NCBI RefSeq assembly: GCF_015220045.1
Contig: NZ_JADBGB010000002.1
Coordinates: 1 to 64,000 of the forward strand
Reading direction: 5' to 3'
Length of the DNA stretch: 64,000 bases
From: Marivivens aquimaris
GTDB lineage: Bacteria > Pseudomonadota > Alphaproteobacteria > Rhodobacterales > Rhodobacteraceae
This document shows, piece by piece, positions 1 to 11,038 of the stretch. The position numbers and the translations under genes were made by a program. Position 1 is the stretch's first letter. Every line of letters starts with the position of its first letter. The notes beneath the pieces are model-generated. The model worked only from the letters and a program-made list of their open reading frames with translations, had not been told where the DNA came from and made no database searches.

Positions 1-1712
1 ACGGCCAGCGACACTTCGGTGCCGGTGGCGATCAGGGTCACGTCGCGGCCTTCGCCGAACGAACGGATGACGTAGGCGCCCTTGGCGGTCAGGTTCTCAC
101 CTTCGTCTGCCGAACGCAACTGGGGCACACCCTGACGTGAAAGCGCCATGAGCGACGGCTTGTTGGTGGTGCGGATCGCGATGTCCCACGCTTCGAGCGT
201 TTCGACCGCATCGGCGGGGCGGAACACCAGAAGGTTCGGGATCGAGCGGAGCGATGCCATGTGCTCGACCGGCTGGTGGGTCGGACCGTCTTCGCCCAGA
301 CCGATGGAGTCGTGGGTCATGACGTGGATGGTCTGGATACCCATGAGCGCCGACAGACGGATCGCATTACGCGAGTAGTCCGAGAACACGAGGAACGTGC
401 CGCCGTAGGGGATGAAACCGCCGTGCAGTGCGAGGCCGTTCATCGCAGCCGCCATACCGAATTCGCGCACGCCGTAGCCGATGTAACGGCCGGGAGTTTC
501 GCGGGTATACTGGGTGTCGACAGCCTTTACGCGGGTCAGGTTCGATCCGGTGAGGTCAGCCGAGCCGCCGACCATGGCCGGAACGGCGGGGGTCAGGGCT
601 TCGAGTGCCATCTGGCTGGCTTTGCGGGTTGCGACCTTGGCCGGTTCCGCAGCGAGTTTCGCCAGAGCGTCTTTGAAGGCTGCGTCATAGCCCTCGGGCA
701 GCTTGCCCGACATGCGGTCGATGAAAGCCTGCTTTTGCGGGTGGGCGTCCAGTTTGGCTTCCCATTCCTTGCGGGCGTCAGCGCCGCGCGAGCCGATGGC
801 GTGCCATTCGAGCGCGAGGTCTGCCGGAATTTCGAACGGAGCCGCGTCCCAACCCAGCGCAGCCTTGGCAGCCGCACCTTCGTCGTCGCCGAGCGGCGAG
901 CCGTGAACGCCAGCAGTGCCCGACTTGTTCGGGGAACCGAAGCCGATGATGGTTTTCATCGCGATCAGCGACGGCTTGCCGGTTTCTGCCTTGGCGGCGG
1001 TCAGCGCAGCGTCGAGTTCCTCTGCATCGTGGCCGTCGCAGGACTGGACGTGCCAGCCGCAAGCGGCAAAGCGGGCAGGGATGTCTTCGGAGAATGACAC
1101 CGAGGTCGGGCCGTCGATGGTGATGCTGTTGTCATCGTAGAGCACGACCAGCTTACCAAGGCCGAGGTGACCGGCGAGGCTGATGGCTTCCTGACCGATG
1201 CCTTCCTGAAGGCAACCGTCGCCCAGCATGACATAGGTGTGGTGATCGACGAGGCCGTCGAATTCAGACGCGGCGAGCTTTTCAGCCATCGCCATGCCGA
1301 CGGCGGTCGCGATGCCCTGACCCAGCGGGCCGGTGGTGGTCTCGATGCCTTTGGCGTGACCGTATTCGGGGTGACCTGCGGTGATCGCGCCCCACTGACG
1401 GAAGTTTTTGACCTGATCGATGGTCATATCTTCGTAACCGGTCAGGTGCAGAAGTGAATAGAGCAGCATCGACGCGTGGCCGTTCGACAGAACGAAACGG
1501 TCGCGGTCCGCCCAATCAGGGTTCGACGCGTCGAACTTCAGGTGCTTGCGGAACAGAACGGTGGCTGCGTCGGCCATACCCATCGGCGCACCGGGGTGGC
1601 CGGAGTTCGCGGCATTCACGGCGTCGATCGACAGCGCGCGGATGCAGTTGGCGAGAGCGAAGTTAAGGGGATCGGCAGCCGACTTGGCCGCGATAAACGA
1701 ATCTTTGGGCAT
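1..1712 (-). CDS. tkt: Transketolase (3' end cut by window edge)
   Basis: Thiamine-diphosphate enzyme that moves two-carbon ketol units between sugar phosphates in the pentose phosphate and Calvin routes. About 570 codons are present; the C-terminal domain lies beyond position 1. Visible family marks are the N-terminal substrate/ThDP segment with SGHPGAPMG, the [11 protein letters not shown] block, the ThDP motif [13 protein letters not shown], and the pyrimidine-binding block with [18 protein letters not shown]. The ATG at 1712 is preceded by an AGGAGGAC ribosome site. The gene diverges from a DeoR-type regulator and two sugar-phosphate isomerases, with a large inverted repeat in between, so it may be co-regulated with them. 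Erythrose 4-phosphate, a transketolase substrate, is the expected product of those isomerases. Confidence 0.96.
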   Translation of the reverse strand, partial: MPKDSFIAAKSAADPLNFALANCIRALSIDAVNAANSGHPGAPMGMADAATVLFRKHLKFDASNPDWADRDRFVLSNGHASMLLYSLLHLTGYEDMTIDQVKNFRQWGAITAGHPEYGHAKGIETTTGPLGQGIATAVGMAMAEKLAASEFDGLVDHHTYVMLGDGCLQEGIGQEAISLAGHLGLGKLVVLYDDNSITIDGPTSVSFSEDIPARFAACGWHVQSCDGHDAEELDAALTAAKAETGKPSLIAMKTIIGFGSPNKSGTAGVHGSPLGDDEGAAAKAALGWDAAPFEIPADLALEWHAIGSRGADARKEWEAKLDAHPQKQAFIDRMSGKLPEGYDAAFKDALAKLAAEPAKVATRKASQMALEALTPAVPAMVGGSADLTGSNLTRVKAVDTQYTRETPGRYIGYGVREFGMAAAMNGLALHGGFIPYGGTFLVFSDYSRNAIRLSALMGIQTIHVMTHDSIGLGEDGPTHQPVEHMASLRSIPNLLVFRPADAVETLEAWDIAIRTTNKPSLMALSRQGVPQLRSADEGENLTAKGAYVIRSFGEGRDVTLIATGTEVSLA

Positions 1713-1754
1713 GAAAAGTCCTCCTGTTGCGCCATTGCTTAGAAGCAAATGTGA

Positions 1755-1820
1755 AAAATCACAACCTAAAATAACAAAATCACAAAACATGATTGATTTT
1801 GTGATTTGCTCTGTTATTTT
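1755..1820. promoter_or_regulatory. Nested inverted repeat, probable DeoR-family operator
   Basis: Between the divergent tkt and deoR genes the motif AAATCACAA occurs three times. Copies at 1755-1764 and 1776-1785 run in the same direction, 21 bp apart. A perfect 11-bp inverted copy (TTTTGTGATTT, 1797-1807) pairs with AAATCACAAAA at 1777-1787 across a 9-bp spacer. An outer pair, AAAATAAC at 1768-1775 and GTTATTTT at 1813-1820, encloses this. The arrangement and position fit a multi-site operator for the adjacent DeoR-type repressor. Function is inferred. Confidence 0.7.
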
Positions 1821-1869
1821 CCACAACAAGGGCCGATGGTGCGTTACCGCCTGTCGGAGAGGAGACGTC

Positions 1870-2631
1870 ATGAAACTAGAAGACCGCCGCCAGAACATTC
1901 TGGACCTGCTGGTGCAGGCCGGTTCTGTCACGCTCGACGATCTGTCGGCGCGGTTCGGCGTGTCGAAAATGACGATCCACCGCGATCTGGACGAACTGGA
2001 AGCAGCTGGCCTTCTGCGCAAGGTGCGCGGCGGGGCCTCGATCGAGACGTCCACGCAGTTCGAAGCCGACTACCGCTACCGCGCGCTGCAAAACACCGAT
2101 GCCAAACGCGGCGTCGCTGCCAAAGCGGCGGAGCTGGTCGAACCCGGAATGACCGTGCTGATCAACGACGGCACGACGGCTGGGATCATGGCCGAAATGC
2201 TTGCTCAGGTGCGTCCGCTGACAGTGATCACCAATAACCTCGCCGCCATTCAGGTGCTGACCGAAGTGCAGGGCATCACGCTCATCGCATTGGGCGGTAT
2301 ATATAGTCGTAAGTTCAACGGCTTCTTCGGCCTCGTGACCGAACAGTCCTTGTCGCGGCTGAAAGCGGATATCGCGTTCCTGTCCTCGCCCGCGATTTCC
2401 GGCGGCATGGCCTATCACATGGATGAAAGCGTCACGCGCTGTAAGCAGGCGATGATCAAGGCAGGCGCGCAGCGCGTTCTGCTGGCCGACGCCAAGAAAT
2501 TCGGGCGCACCGCGCTGCACCAGCTCGCGGACCTGAGCGAATTTGACACTATCGTCACCGACAAGCTGTCCCCCGACGTGGCCGACCCGCTGCGCGATCA
2601 GGGGATCAAGATTATGAATGTAAAGGAATGA
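1870..2631 (+). CDS. DeoR-family transcriptional regulator
   Basis: Predicted 253-residue sugar-phosphate-responsive repressor. The N-terminal winged helix-turn-helix spans about residues 5-58, with RRQNILDLL, then [21 protein letters not shown] and the [10 protein letters not shown] wing. The rest is the DeoRC effector domain, including [12 protein letters not shown] and [10 protein letters not shown], folds that bind phosphorylated sugars in this family. The chosen ATG follows GGAGAGGAGAC; a longer in-frame reading reaching back to 1546 would cross the operator region and the divergent gene and is not credible. The gene is 3 bp upstream of the isomerase gene at 2635, so it is the first gene of an operon. 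By position it resembles the DeoR regulator of Brucella/Rhizobium erythritol loci; the effector here is unknown. Confidence 0.9.
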   Translation: MKLEDRRQNILDLLVQAGSVTLDDLSARFGVSKMTIHRDLDELEAAGLLRKVRGGASIETSTQFEADYRYRALQNTDAKRGVAAKAAELVEPGMTVLINDGTTAGIMAEMLAQVRPLTVITNNLAAIQVLTEVQGITLIALGGIYSRKFNGFFGLVTEQSLSRLKADIAFLSSPAISGGMAYHMDESVTRCKQAMIKAGAQRVLLADAKKFGRTALHQLADLSEFDTIVTDKLSPDVADPLRDQGIKIMNVKE

Positions 2632-2634
2632 CCC

Positions 2635-3396
2635 ATGGCTGATTTCTGGATTGGTACAAGCTGGAAGATGAACAAGACCCTCGCCGAAGCGAAAGAGTTC
2701 GCCGAAGGTCTGGCCGCTGCCGACGCCGCCCGTGACGACCGCATCCAGCGTTTTGTCATTCCGCCCTTCACCGCCGTGCGCGAAGTGAAGCAAATGCTGG
2801 CCGACACCTCGGTCAAGGTCGGCGCGCAGAACATGCACTGGGACGACGCTGGCGCGTGGACCGGTGAGGTGTCGCCGCTGATGCTCAAGGACTGCAACCT
2901 CGACATCGTGGAGCTGGGTCACTCGGAACGCCGCGAGTTCTTTGGCGAAACCGACGAGACTGTTGGCCTCAAGACCGAAGCTGCCGTCCGTCACGGGATG
3001 ATCCCGCTGATCTGTCTGGGCGAAACGCTCGAACAGCGTGAAAGCGGCCGTGCTGCCGACGTGCTGGCCGAAGAGGTGCGCGGCGCGCTCGGCAAGCTGT
3101 CGGACGAACAGAAGTCGGCTGAAATCCTGCTCGCCTACGAGCCCGTCTGGGCCATCGGCGTCAACGGCATTCCGGCGTCGAGCGAATACGCCGACGCCCG
3201 TCAGGCAGAAATCATCGCGGTCGCCGAAGAGGTGCTCGGCCGCAAGGTGCCGTGCCTCTATGGCGGCTCGGTCAATCCGGAGAACTGCGAGGAACTGATC
3301 CAGTGCCCGCACATCGACGGTCTATTCATCGGTCGTTCCGCGTGGAACGTGAACGGCTACCTCGACATCCTGGCCAAGTGTTCGGCCGTAATCTAA
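2635..3396 (+). CDS. eryH: Triosephosphate isomerase family, EryH/TpiA2 type (L-erythrulose 1-phosphate isomerase-like)
   Basis: TIM-barrel protein of 253 residues. The start WIGTSWKMNKTLAEA keeps the catalytic Asn/Lys pair; the electrophilic His lies in ELGHSERRE and the catalytic Glu in AYEPVWAIG; the phosphate loop is CLYGGSVN. Sequence details (GTSWKMNK instead of the housekeeping GNWKMN, and VGAQNMHW) recall the second triosephosphate isomerase of Brucella and Rhizobium, shown there to isomerise L-erythrulose 1-phosphate in erythritol breakdown. Lying between a DeoR regulator and an RpiB-like gene reproduces that gene order. A role as ordinary glycolytic TpiA cannot be excluded without knowing whether another copy exists in the genome. 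Subfamily assignment is from memory of the family. Confidence 0.82.
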   Translation: MADFWIGTSWKMNKTLAEAKEFAEGLAAADAARDDRIQRFVIPPFTAVREVKQMLADTSVKVGAQNMHWDDAGAWTGEVSPLMLKDCNLDIVELGHSERREFFGETDETVGLKTEAAVRHGMIPLICLGETLEQRESGRAADVLAEEVRGALGKLSDEQKSAEILLAYEPVWAIGVNGIPASSEYADARQAEIIAVAEEVLGRKVPCLYGGSVNPENCEELIQCPHIDGLFIGRSAWNVNGYLDILAKCSAVI

Positions 3397-3411
3397 CGAA
3401 CGGAGAGATCC

Positions 3412-3861
3412 ATGAAACTCGCAGTAGCAGGCGATAGCGCAGGTGCAGGTCTGGCCAAGGTTCTGGCCGACTACCTTTCGGACAAGCACGAAGTGACCTT
3501 CCTCGACATGGCGGAAGTGAACGCGGAATTCTACGCGAACCTGTCGGACACCGTCGCATCGGGCGTCGCTGGCGGCACTTATGAAAAGGCCATTCTGGTC
3601 TGCGGCACCGGCATCGGTGTTTGCATCGCCGCCAACAAGGTTCCGGGCATCCGCGCAGCGCTGACCCACGACACCTATTCGGCTGGCAAGGCCGCGACCT
3701 CGAACAACGCGCAGATCATCACCATGGGTGCGCGCGTGATCGGTGCCGAAGTCGCCAAGACCATCGTCGACGAATTCCTGTCGAAGTCCTTCGACGAAGC
3801 AGGCGCCTCGGCTAGCAACGTCCAGGCGATCAACGACGTCGACGCCAAGTACAACAAGTAA
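3412..3861 (+). CDS. eryI: RpiB/LacA-family isomerase, EryI type (D-erythrulose 4-phosphate isomerase-like)
   Basis: A 149-residue RpiB-fold isomerase. Visible are the N-terminal [11 protein letters not shown] phosphate-binding start, the active-site Cys loop [15 protein letters not shown], the [17 protein letters not shown] segment with the ring-opening His, and [10 protein letters not shown]. It resembles Brucella EryI, which turns D-erythrulose 4-phosphate into D-erythrose 4-phosphate, more than classical ribose-5-phosphate isomerase B. It is 15 bp downstream of the EryH-like gene with a GGAGAG ribosome site, and is followed by a hairpin terminator, so it ends the deoR operon. Its expected product is a transketolase substrate, matching the divergent tkt gene. 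Confidence 0.84.
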   Translation: MKLAVAGDSAGAGLAKVLADYLSDKHEVTFLDMAEVNAEFYANLSDTVASGVAGGTYEKAILVCGTGIGVCIAANKVPGIRAALTHDTYSAGKAATSNNAQIITMGARVIGAEVAKTIVDEFLSKSFDEAGASASNVQAINDVDAKYNK

Positions 3862-3881
3862 GCCGGTCCTTCGGGATTGGT

Positions 3882-3920
3882 CGCGGCTCGTATGCTCCCC
3901 GGCGTGCGGGCCGCTTTTTT
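3882..3920 (+). terminator. Rho-independent terminator of the deoR-eryH-eryI operon
   Basis: GCGGCTC near 3883 and GGGCCGC near 3908 can pair with one G-U wobble around a GC-rich loop, followed directly by six T at 3915-3920, about 20 bp after the stop codon. Confidence 0.6.
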
Positions 3921-4601
3921 GTCTGCCGAGCTTGGTTGGACTAAAGTCCCAATTGTGGCACAACTATGAAACGGTTTCTAAGTTCGATGGTGAGAACGGT
4001 TCTTATCTCTACCCTGAGTAGGAATGCTGCGTGCTGAACCGCAAGGAAAATAGGCGCACGCAACGGGAAGAAAAACCCGCAGCGTACGCCCCCAATCAAC
4101 GAATCCGTTGGTCGCCACACGCGCTAAATAGCTGAAGGTACACACAAAAGGGCCATTGGGGTGTCCAGCAATACGGACAATCCCAGTAACTCACTCACAA
4201 ACCATTCAACAAACAACCAGCTACCATGCTGTGTGTATGGGCAACCTATCCGAAAGGTCATATTCCCGCAAGTGGCGAACTCCTTACTTTACGTCAATGC
4301 GGCAAAAGTAGGGCGGAGCGGTTTTGCCAAGCAAAATAAGGCGGTTATCCGTCAAGCACCGACTTTGGTCGTAGTCCTCAATCGATTTAGAAGCGGCTTT
4401 CTGTGCACTCGTGTGCAACTTTGGCGGATTCTAGGCGTATGCGATTGAATCGTGCACCCTTCGGTCTAGCTGACATAAGCCGATGCCTCTTCAGGTATGA
4501 GTAACGTTAATAAAAACGTCACAAATAGCCCAAAGCAGCTTGATCAGGCGGCATCTGAGTGAAAAAAGACGCTCGCAACGCGGATTTTAAGGGGGAACGC
4601 C
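3921..4601. other. AT-richer gene-poor gap between rpiB-like gene and nadA
   Basis: About 680 bp of visibly lower GC than the flanks. The only sizeable open frame (4161-4448) has no recognisable motif or good ribosome site and odd composition, so I do not call it. A 38-codon frame starting ATGCTGTGTGTATGG near 4227 is also unsupported. I see no tRNA or clear riboswitch. The last 150 bp presumably hold the nadA promoter. Confidence 0.5.
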
Positions 4602-5654
4602 GTGCTCGACCTGACCAACATACGTGAAGAGCTGGCCCAGCATTACGACCTCGCGCCGAACCCCGAGCTGGCAGAGGCGATGTCGGACACGTTTGCCAAG
4701 ATGGACCGTGTGGTCAATCCAATCGACTGGGCCCGTTACGCGCCCTACGTCGCCGCGATCAACAAGCTCAAGAAAGAGAAGAACGCGGTCATTCTCGCGC
4801 ACAACTACATGACGCCGCAGATCTATCACGGCGTTGCGGATGTGGTGGGCGACAGCCTCCAGCTTGCGATCGAGGCAACCCGCGTCGAAGCCGACATTAT
4901 CGTTCAGTGCGGCGTCCACTTTATGGCTGAGACGTCGAAGATCCTGAACCCCGCCAAAACCGTTCTGATGCCCGACATGGACGCAGGCTGTTCGCTGGCC
5001 GATGCGATCACCGCCGCCGACATCGAAGAGATGCGCCGCCAGTACCCCGGTGCGCCGGTTGTCACCTATGTGAACACCACCGCCGAAGTGAAAGCCGCGT
5101 CGGACATCTGTTGCACCTCGTCGAATGCCGCGCAGATCGTTGCCGCGCTTGACGGTGACACGATCATCATGACGCCGGACCAGTACCTTGCGCAGAACGT
5201 GGCCAAGATGGTCCCGCAGAAAAAGGTCGTCTGGTACAACGGCTCGTGCATCGTGCACGAACAGTACACCGCTCAGGACATCCGCGAATTCCGCGAATGG
5301 AACCCCGGCACCCGTATCATCACGCACCCCGAATGCCCGCCCGAAGTGGTGGCAGAGGCCGACTACTCGGGCTCGACCAGCGGCATCATCAAGTATGTGA
5401 ACGACGAAAAGCCCGAGCGCGCGATGCTGGTCACCGAATGCTCGATGGCGTCGAACATCGCGGACTCGCTGCCCGAAGTCGATTTCGTCGGTCCGTGCAA
5501 CATGTGCCCCTACATGAAGATGATCACGCTGGAGAAAGTCCTCTGGACGCTCCACACCGGTCAGACCCCTGTCGAGGTCGACGCTGCGGTTGCCGACAAG
5601 GCGCGTCAGGCGGTCGAACGTATGATCGACATGAGCAAGCAGCTCGGTCTCTGA
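4602..5654 (+). CDS. nadA: Quinolinate synthase NadA
   Basis: Condenses iminoaspartate from NadB with dihydroxyacetone phosphate to quinolinate, the second step of de novo NAD synthesis, using a 4Fe-4S cluster. At 350 residues it has normal length. Family marks include AVILAHNYMTPQIYHG, the first cluster Cys region in VQCGVHFMAET, MPDMDAGCSLAD, the HPECPPEV Cys, the SGSTSGIIKYV substrate loop, and the last cluster site GPCNMCPYMK. A GTG start follows AGGGGGAAC. It is 10 bp ahead of nadB, so nadABC form one operon. Confidence 0.97.
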   Translation: MLDLTNIREELAQHYDLAPNPELAEAMSDTFAKMDRVVNPIDWARYAPYVAAINKLKKEKNAVILAHNYMTPQIYHGVADVVGDSLQLAIEATRVEADIIVQCGVHFMAETSKILNPAKTVLMPDMDAGCSLADAITAADIEEMRRQYPGAPVVTYVNTTAEVKAASDICCTSSNAAQIVAALDGDTIIMTPDQYLAQNVAKMVPQKKVVWYNGSCIVHEQYTAQDIREFREWNPGTRIITHPECPPEVVAEADYSGSTSGIIKYVNDEKPERAMLVTECSMASNIADSLPEVDFVGPCNMCPYMKMITLEKVLWTLHTGQTPVEVDAAVADKARQAVERMIDMSKQLGL

Positions 5655-5664
5655 GGATACAAAT

Positions 5665-7236
5665 GTGACCCATACCATCGAAACCGGCCGGATCGTCATC
5701 GTCGGCGCAGGATTGGGCGCGCTCTATGCGGCGCTCGAACTCGCGCCGCGTCCCGTATTGATGATCTCGCCGGAGACGTTGGGGCAGGGGGCATCTTCGG
5801 CTTGGGCGCAGGGCGGCGTTGCGGCGGCGATGTCCGAGGACGACAGCGCAGCGGCCCACGCCCGCGACACCGTTCTGGCAGGTGCCGGCACCGTTGATAT
5901 CGAAATCGCGGAGATGGTGACCTCCCACGCGCGCGAACACATTCTGAACCTCACTGACAAGGGCACGCCCTTTGATCGCGGCCCCGAGGGCGGCTATGTG
6001 CTGAGCCTTGAGGCGGCCCACTCCAAACCCCGCGTCGTGCGGGTGAAGGGCGATCAGGCGGGCGCGAAGATCATGGAGACCCTGATCGAGGTCGTGCGCG
6101 AAACGCCTTCGGTTCAGGTTTGCACGAACACGCTGGCCACGGGCCTTGAGGTCGAGGATGGCGTGGTCAAAGGCGTCTATGTCAAAGCCTCCGACCGCGA
6201 GACCGAAGCCGTGCTGATCCGCTGCCCCGCTGTGCTGCTCGCCGGTGGTGGGTCGGGCGGACTGTTCGCCGTGACGACAAACCCGCCGCGCATCCGTGGT
6301 CAGGTCGTCGGCCTTGCCGCCCGCGCCGGCGTTGTCGTTGGCGATCCGGAGTTCGTGCAGTTCCACCCGACCGCGATGGACGTTGGCGAAGACCCCGCGC
6401 CGCTCGCGACCGAGGCGCTGCGCGGTGAAGGGGCCAAGCTGATCAACGCGGATGGCGAACGGTTCATGCTGGCGATCGACCCGCGGGCCGAGCTTGCACC
6501 GCGCGATATCGTGGCACGCGGTATCTTTGCCGAAACCCAAGCGGGCCGCCGTCCGTGCCTCGATACCCGCGAGGTTCTGGGCGCCGAGATCCTGACGAAG
6601 TTCCCCGTCGTCGCCAATGCCTGCGCGCGTAATGGCATCGACCCTGTGACGCAGCCGATCCCCGTCGCTTGCGCCGCACACTATCATATGGGCGGTATCG
6701 ACGCCGACGATCAGGGCCGGACCAGCATGTCGTCGCTCTGGGTCTGCGGAGAGGCAGCCTCGACCGGCCTTCATGGCGCGAACCGTCTGGCGTCGAACGG
6801 TCTGCTCGAAGCGCTCGTTTTCGCCCGCCAATGCGCGCAGGACATCACGGCTCAGGTGCCGCTGGTCGATGCTGCAGAGGTGGAGCTGGAGTTCACCGAC
6901 GGCGGCACCGACGCCTTCGCGCCCGAGAGCATGGCCGCGCTGCGCAAGACGATGACCGACAACGTGGGCGTTCTGCGCAATGCCGCCGGACTGCAAACCG
7001 CGCTGGCCGAAATCGCCCGTCTGGAAAAGCTGGAAGCGCAATCGCGCACCTTCAGCAACATGACCGCGACCGCAACGTTGATTACTGCGGCGGCCCTGCT
7101 GCGCGAAGAATCCCGCGGCGGTCATTTCCGCACCGATTTCCCTGAGGCCGATCCCGAACAGGCCCACCGCACTGAAATTACGCTGGCCGAGGCGCTCGAA
7201 ATCCGCGCCCGCTGCGCCAAGGAGGGACCCCCATGA
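5665..7236 (+). CDS. nadB: L-aspartate oxidase NadB
   Basis: FAD-dependent oxidation of L-aspartate to iminoaspartate for quinolinate synthesis. The protein has 523 residues. The N-terminal FAD dinucleotide fold is IVIVGAGLGALYAALEL; SSAWAQGGVAAA, the active-site region LEAAHSKPRVV, FHPTAMD, AAHYHMGGI and GLHGANRLASNGLLEALVFAR are diagnostic of NadB within the succinate dehydrogenase/fumarate reductase flavoprotein family. GTG start with a GAGGA ribosome site; the nearby ATG at 5663 would read into TGA at once. Its stop overlaps the nadC start by ATGA, consistent with translational coupling. Confidence 0.97.
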   Translation: MTHTIETGRIVIVGAGLGALYAALELAPRPVLMISPETLGQGASSAWAQGGVAAAMSEDDSAAAHARDTVLAGAGTVDIEIAEMVTSHAREHILNLTDKGTPFDRGPEGGYVLSLEAAHSKPRVVRVKGDQAGAKIMETLIEVVRETPSVQVCTNTLATGLEVEDGVVKGVYVKASDRETEAVLIRCPAVLLAGGGSGGLFAVTTNPPRIRGQVVGLAARAGVVVGDPEFVQFHPTAMDVGEDPAPLATEALRGEGAKLINADGERFMLAIDPRAELAPRDIVARGIFAETQAGRRPCLDTREVLGAEILTKFPVVANACARNGIDPVTQPIPVACAAHYHMGGIDADDQGRTSMSSLWVCGEAASTGLHGANRLASNGLLEALVFARQCAQDITAQVPLVDAAEVELEFTDGGTDAFAPESMAALRKTMTDNVGVLRNAAGLQTALAEIARLEKLEAQSRTFSNMTATATLITAAALLREESRGGHFRTDFPEADPEQAHRTEITLAEALEIRARCAKEGPP

Positions 7237-8081
7237 CCTACGCCGCGCTGCCCGATCTGGTGCTTGAGCCGCTCGTCCGCAATGCCCTGACCGAGGACAT
7301 GGGCACCTTTGGCGACATCACCACTCGCGCCGTGATCCCCGCCGGTGTGACTTATCAGGCCAAGCTGAACGCCCGCGACGAGGGCGTCGTGTCGGGAATG
7401 CAGATCGCGCGCATTGCGTTCCACCTCGTTGATCCGTCGCTGAAGATCGACACGCTGGTGGGCGACGGCGCTGCCGTGACCAAGGGCCAGACGCTGATGA
7501 CCATTGAAGGCGCGGCCTCGTCGATCCTGATGGGCGAGCGCGTTGCACTGAACTTTGCGGGCCGTCTGTCGGGCATCGCTTCGCTGACTGCGCAGTTTGT
7601 CGCCCAGACCTCTGGCACGAAAACGCGCATCACCTGCACCCGCAAAACCACCCCCGGTTTGCGGACGGTGGAGAAGCTCGCGGTCCTGCATGGTGGCGGT
7701 TTCAACCATCGTTTCAGCCTCTCGGACGCGATCCTGATCAAGGACAACCACATCGCTGCGGCGGGCGGTATCCGCGCTGTGCTTGACGCGACCAAAGCCG
7801 TCGCGAGCCATATGGTGAAGGTCGAAATCGAGGTCGATACGCTGGAGCAACTCGCCGAAGTGCTCGCGGTCGGCGGCGCAGATAACGTGCTGCTCGACAA
7901 CATGGACACGCCGACGCTGATCGAGGCCGTGAAGATGGCCGAGGGCCGCGTTGTGCTCGAAGCGTCGGGCAACATGAAGCTGGACCGCATCGCCGAAGTC
8001 TCTGCTACGGGCGTCGATTACATCTCTTCGGGTGCGCTGACCCATTCGGCGATGACGCTGGATCTCGGTCTCGATTTCTGA
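7233..8081 (+). CDS. nadC: Nicotinate-nucleotide diphosphorylase (carboxylating) NadC
   Basis: Quinolinate phosphoribosyltransferase: joins quinolinate and PRPP, releasing CO2, to nicotinate mononucleotide. The 282-residue protein shows the family core: LMTIEGAASSILMGERVALNF, the TRKTTPGLRTVEK active-site segment, HGGGFNHRFSLSDAILIKDNH, and the barrel end EASGNM...YISSGALTHS. It closes the nadABC operon, overlapping nadB by 4 bp. No clear terminator follows before tex. Confidence 0.97.
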   Translation: MTYAALPDLVLEPLVRNALTEDMGTFGDITTRAVIPAGVTYQAKLNARDEGVVSGMQIARIAFHLVDPSLKIDTLVGDGAAVTKGQTLMTIEGAASSILMGERVALNFAGRLSGIASLTAQFVAQTSGTKTRITCTRKTTPGLRTVEKLAVLHGGGFNHRFSLSDAILIKDNHIAAAGGIRAVLDATKAVASHMVKVEIEVDTLEQLAEVLAVGGADNVLLDNMDTPTLIEAVKMAEGRVVLEASGNMKLDRIAEVSATGVDYISSGALTHSAMTLDLGLDF

Positions 8082-8141
8082 CGTTGCGGGGCGGATAGCG
8101 CGGGGCTAGAACGGAGGACCAACCGTTCAGGAGTTCCCGTT

Positions 8142-10463
<2,322 letters not shown>

Positions 10464-10476
10464 CCCTCGGCACCGG

Positions 10477-10500
10477 CGCTGGTGGCATAGTCCACCAGCG
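10477..10500. terminator. Strong hairpin after tex
   Basis: Perfect 9-bp arms CGCTGGTGG and CCACCAGCG around CATAGT, 14 bp after the tex stop. No T-run follows, so it may be an mRNA 3' stabiliser or a weak terminator. Confidence 0.45.
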
Positions 10501-10616
10501 TGTCTGATCGTCCTAGCGATCGGGTCATGTCAGAGGATGTGGTTCGTATTCTTGTGCCAGGCAGGGTGTTCACCACCAAACAGCCGCCCTTTTGTGGCAG
10601 GGGGTGAAACTGACCG

Positions 10617-10829
10617 TCAGTTGGTCTGACGGGCAGCTTCTTTGGCGACTTGAGCGATCATCGAGCGGTGGATACCGATATCGGCCAGCTCGCGGTCGTT
10701 CAGTGCGTTCAGTTCCATCAGGGTGCGGTTGTAAACGGCGCGGCGGGCTTCAAAACCGCGAACGGCGCTGACGAGACCGGCAAACATGCCCGAACGGTTC
10801 TGCATCTCGGTGTTGTACGTGGTAGCCAT
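10617..10829 (-). CDS. DUF1127 small protein
   Basis: A 70-residue peptide with the DUF1127 signature: aromatic/Arg-rich N-terminal part (RGFEARRAVYNRTLMELNALNDRELADIGI) followed by HRSMIAQVAKEA. Small DUF1127 proteins in alphaproteobacteria have been linked to RNA turnover, phosphate metabolism and stress, but the role of this one is unknown. I chose the ATG at 10829 because AAAGGA lies just upstream and the domain starts right after it; a longer frame to 10943 has no such site. Single-gene unit divergent from the RTX gene. Confidence 0.85.
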   Translation of the reverse strand: MATTYNTEMQNRSGMFAGLVSAVRGFEARRAVYNRTLMELNALNDRELADIGIHRSMIAQVAKEAARQTN

Positions 10830-11038
10830 TGAAAATCCTTTCAGTGTTGGCGCTATCATTACGTCATTGATATGAGATGCTGCACCGCAGAAAGAACCCC
10901 CAAAACCCTCAAACGCGCTATGCACGCAGTGAATACCACTCACGGCAAAGGGAATATGCGTTCAACCCGTGGGGATATTGACTTTATCCCTTCGGATAGT
11001 AGAACCGAAGTTTGTTAATTCACCACTTCAGGTCGAAA

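Noticed and set aside
1876..3312. 478-codon frame antisense to deoR and the EryH-like gene
   Set aside because: Spans two well-supported genes on the other strand and shows no family signature.
4161..4448. 95-codon frame in the gap before nadA
   Set aside because: No ribosome site, odd composition and no motif; insufficient to call a gene.
5524..7167. 547-codon open frame antisense to nadB
   Set aside because: Mirror frame of nadB; no recognisable domain or ribosome site.
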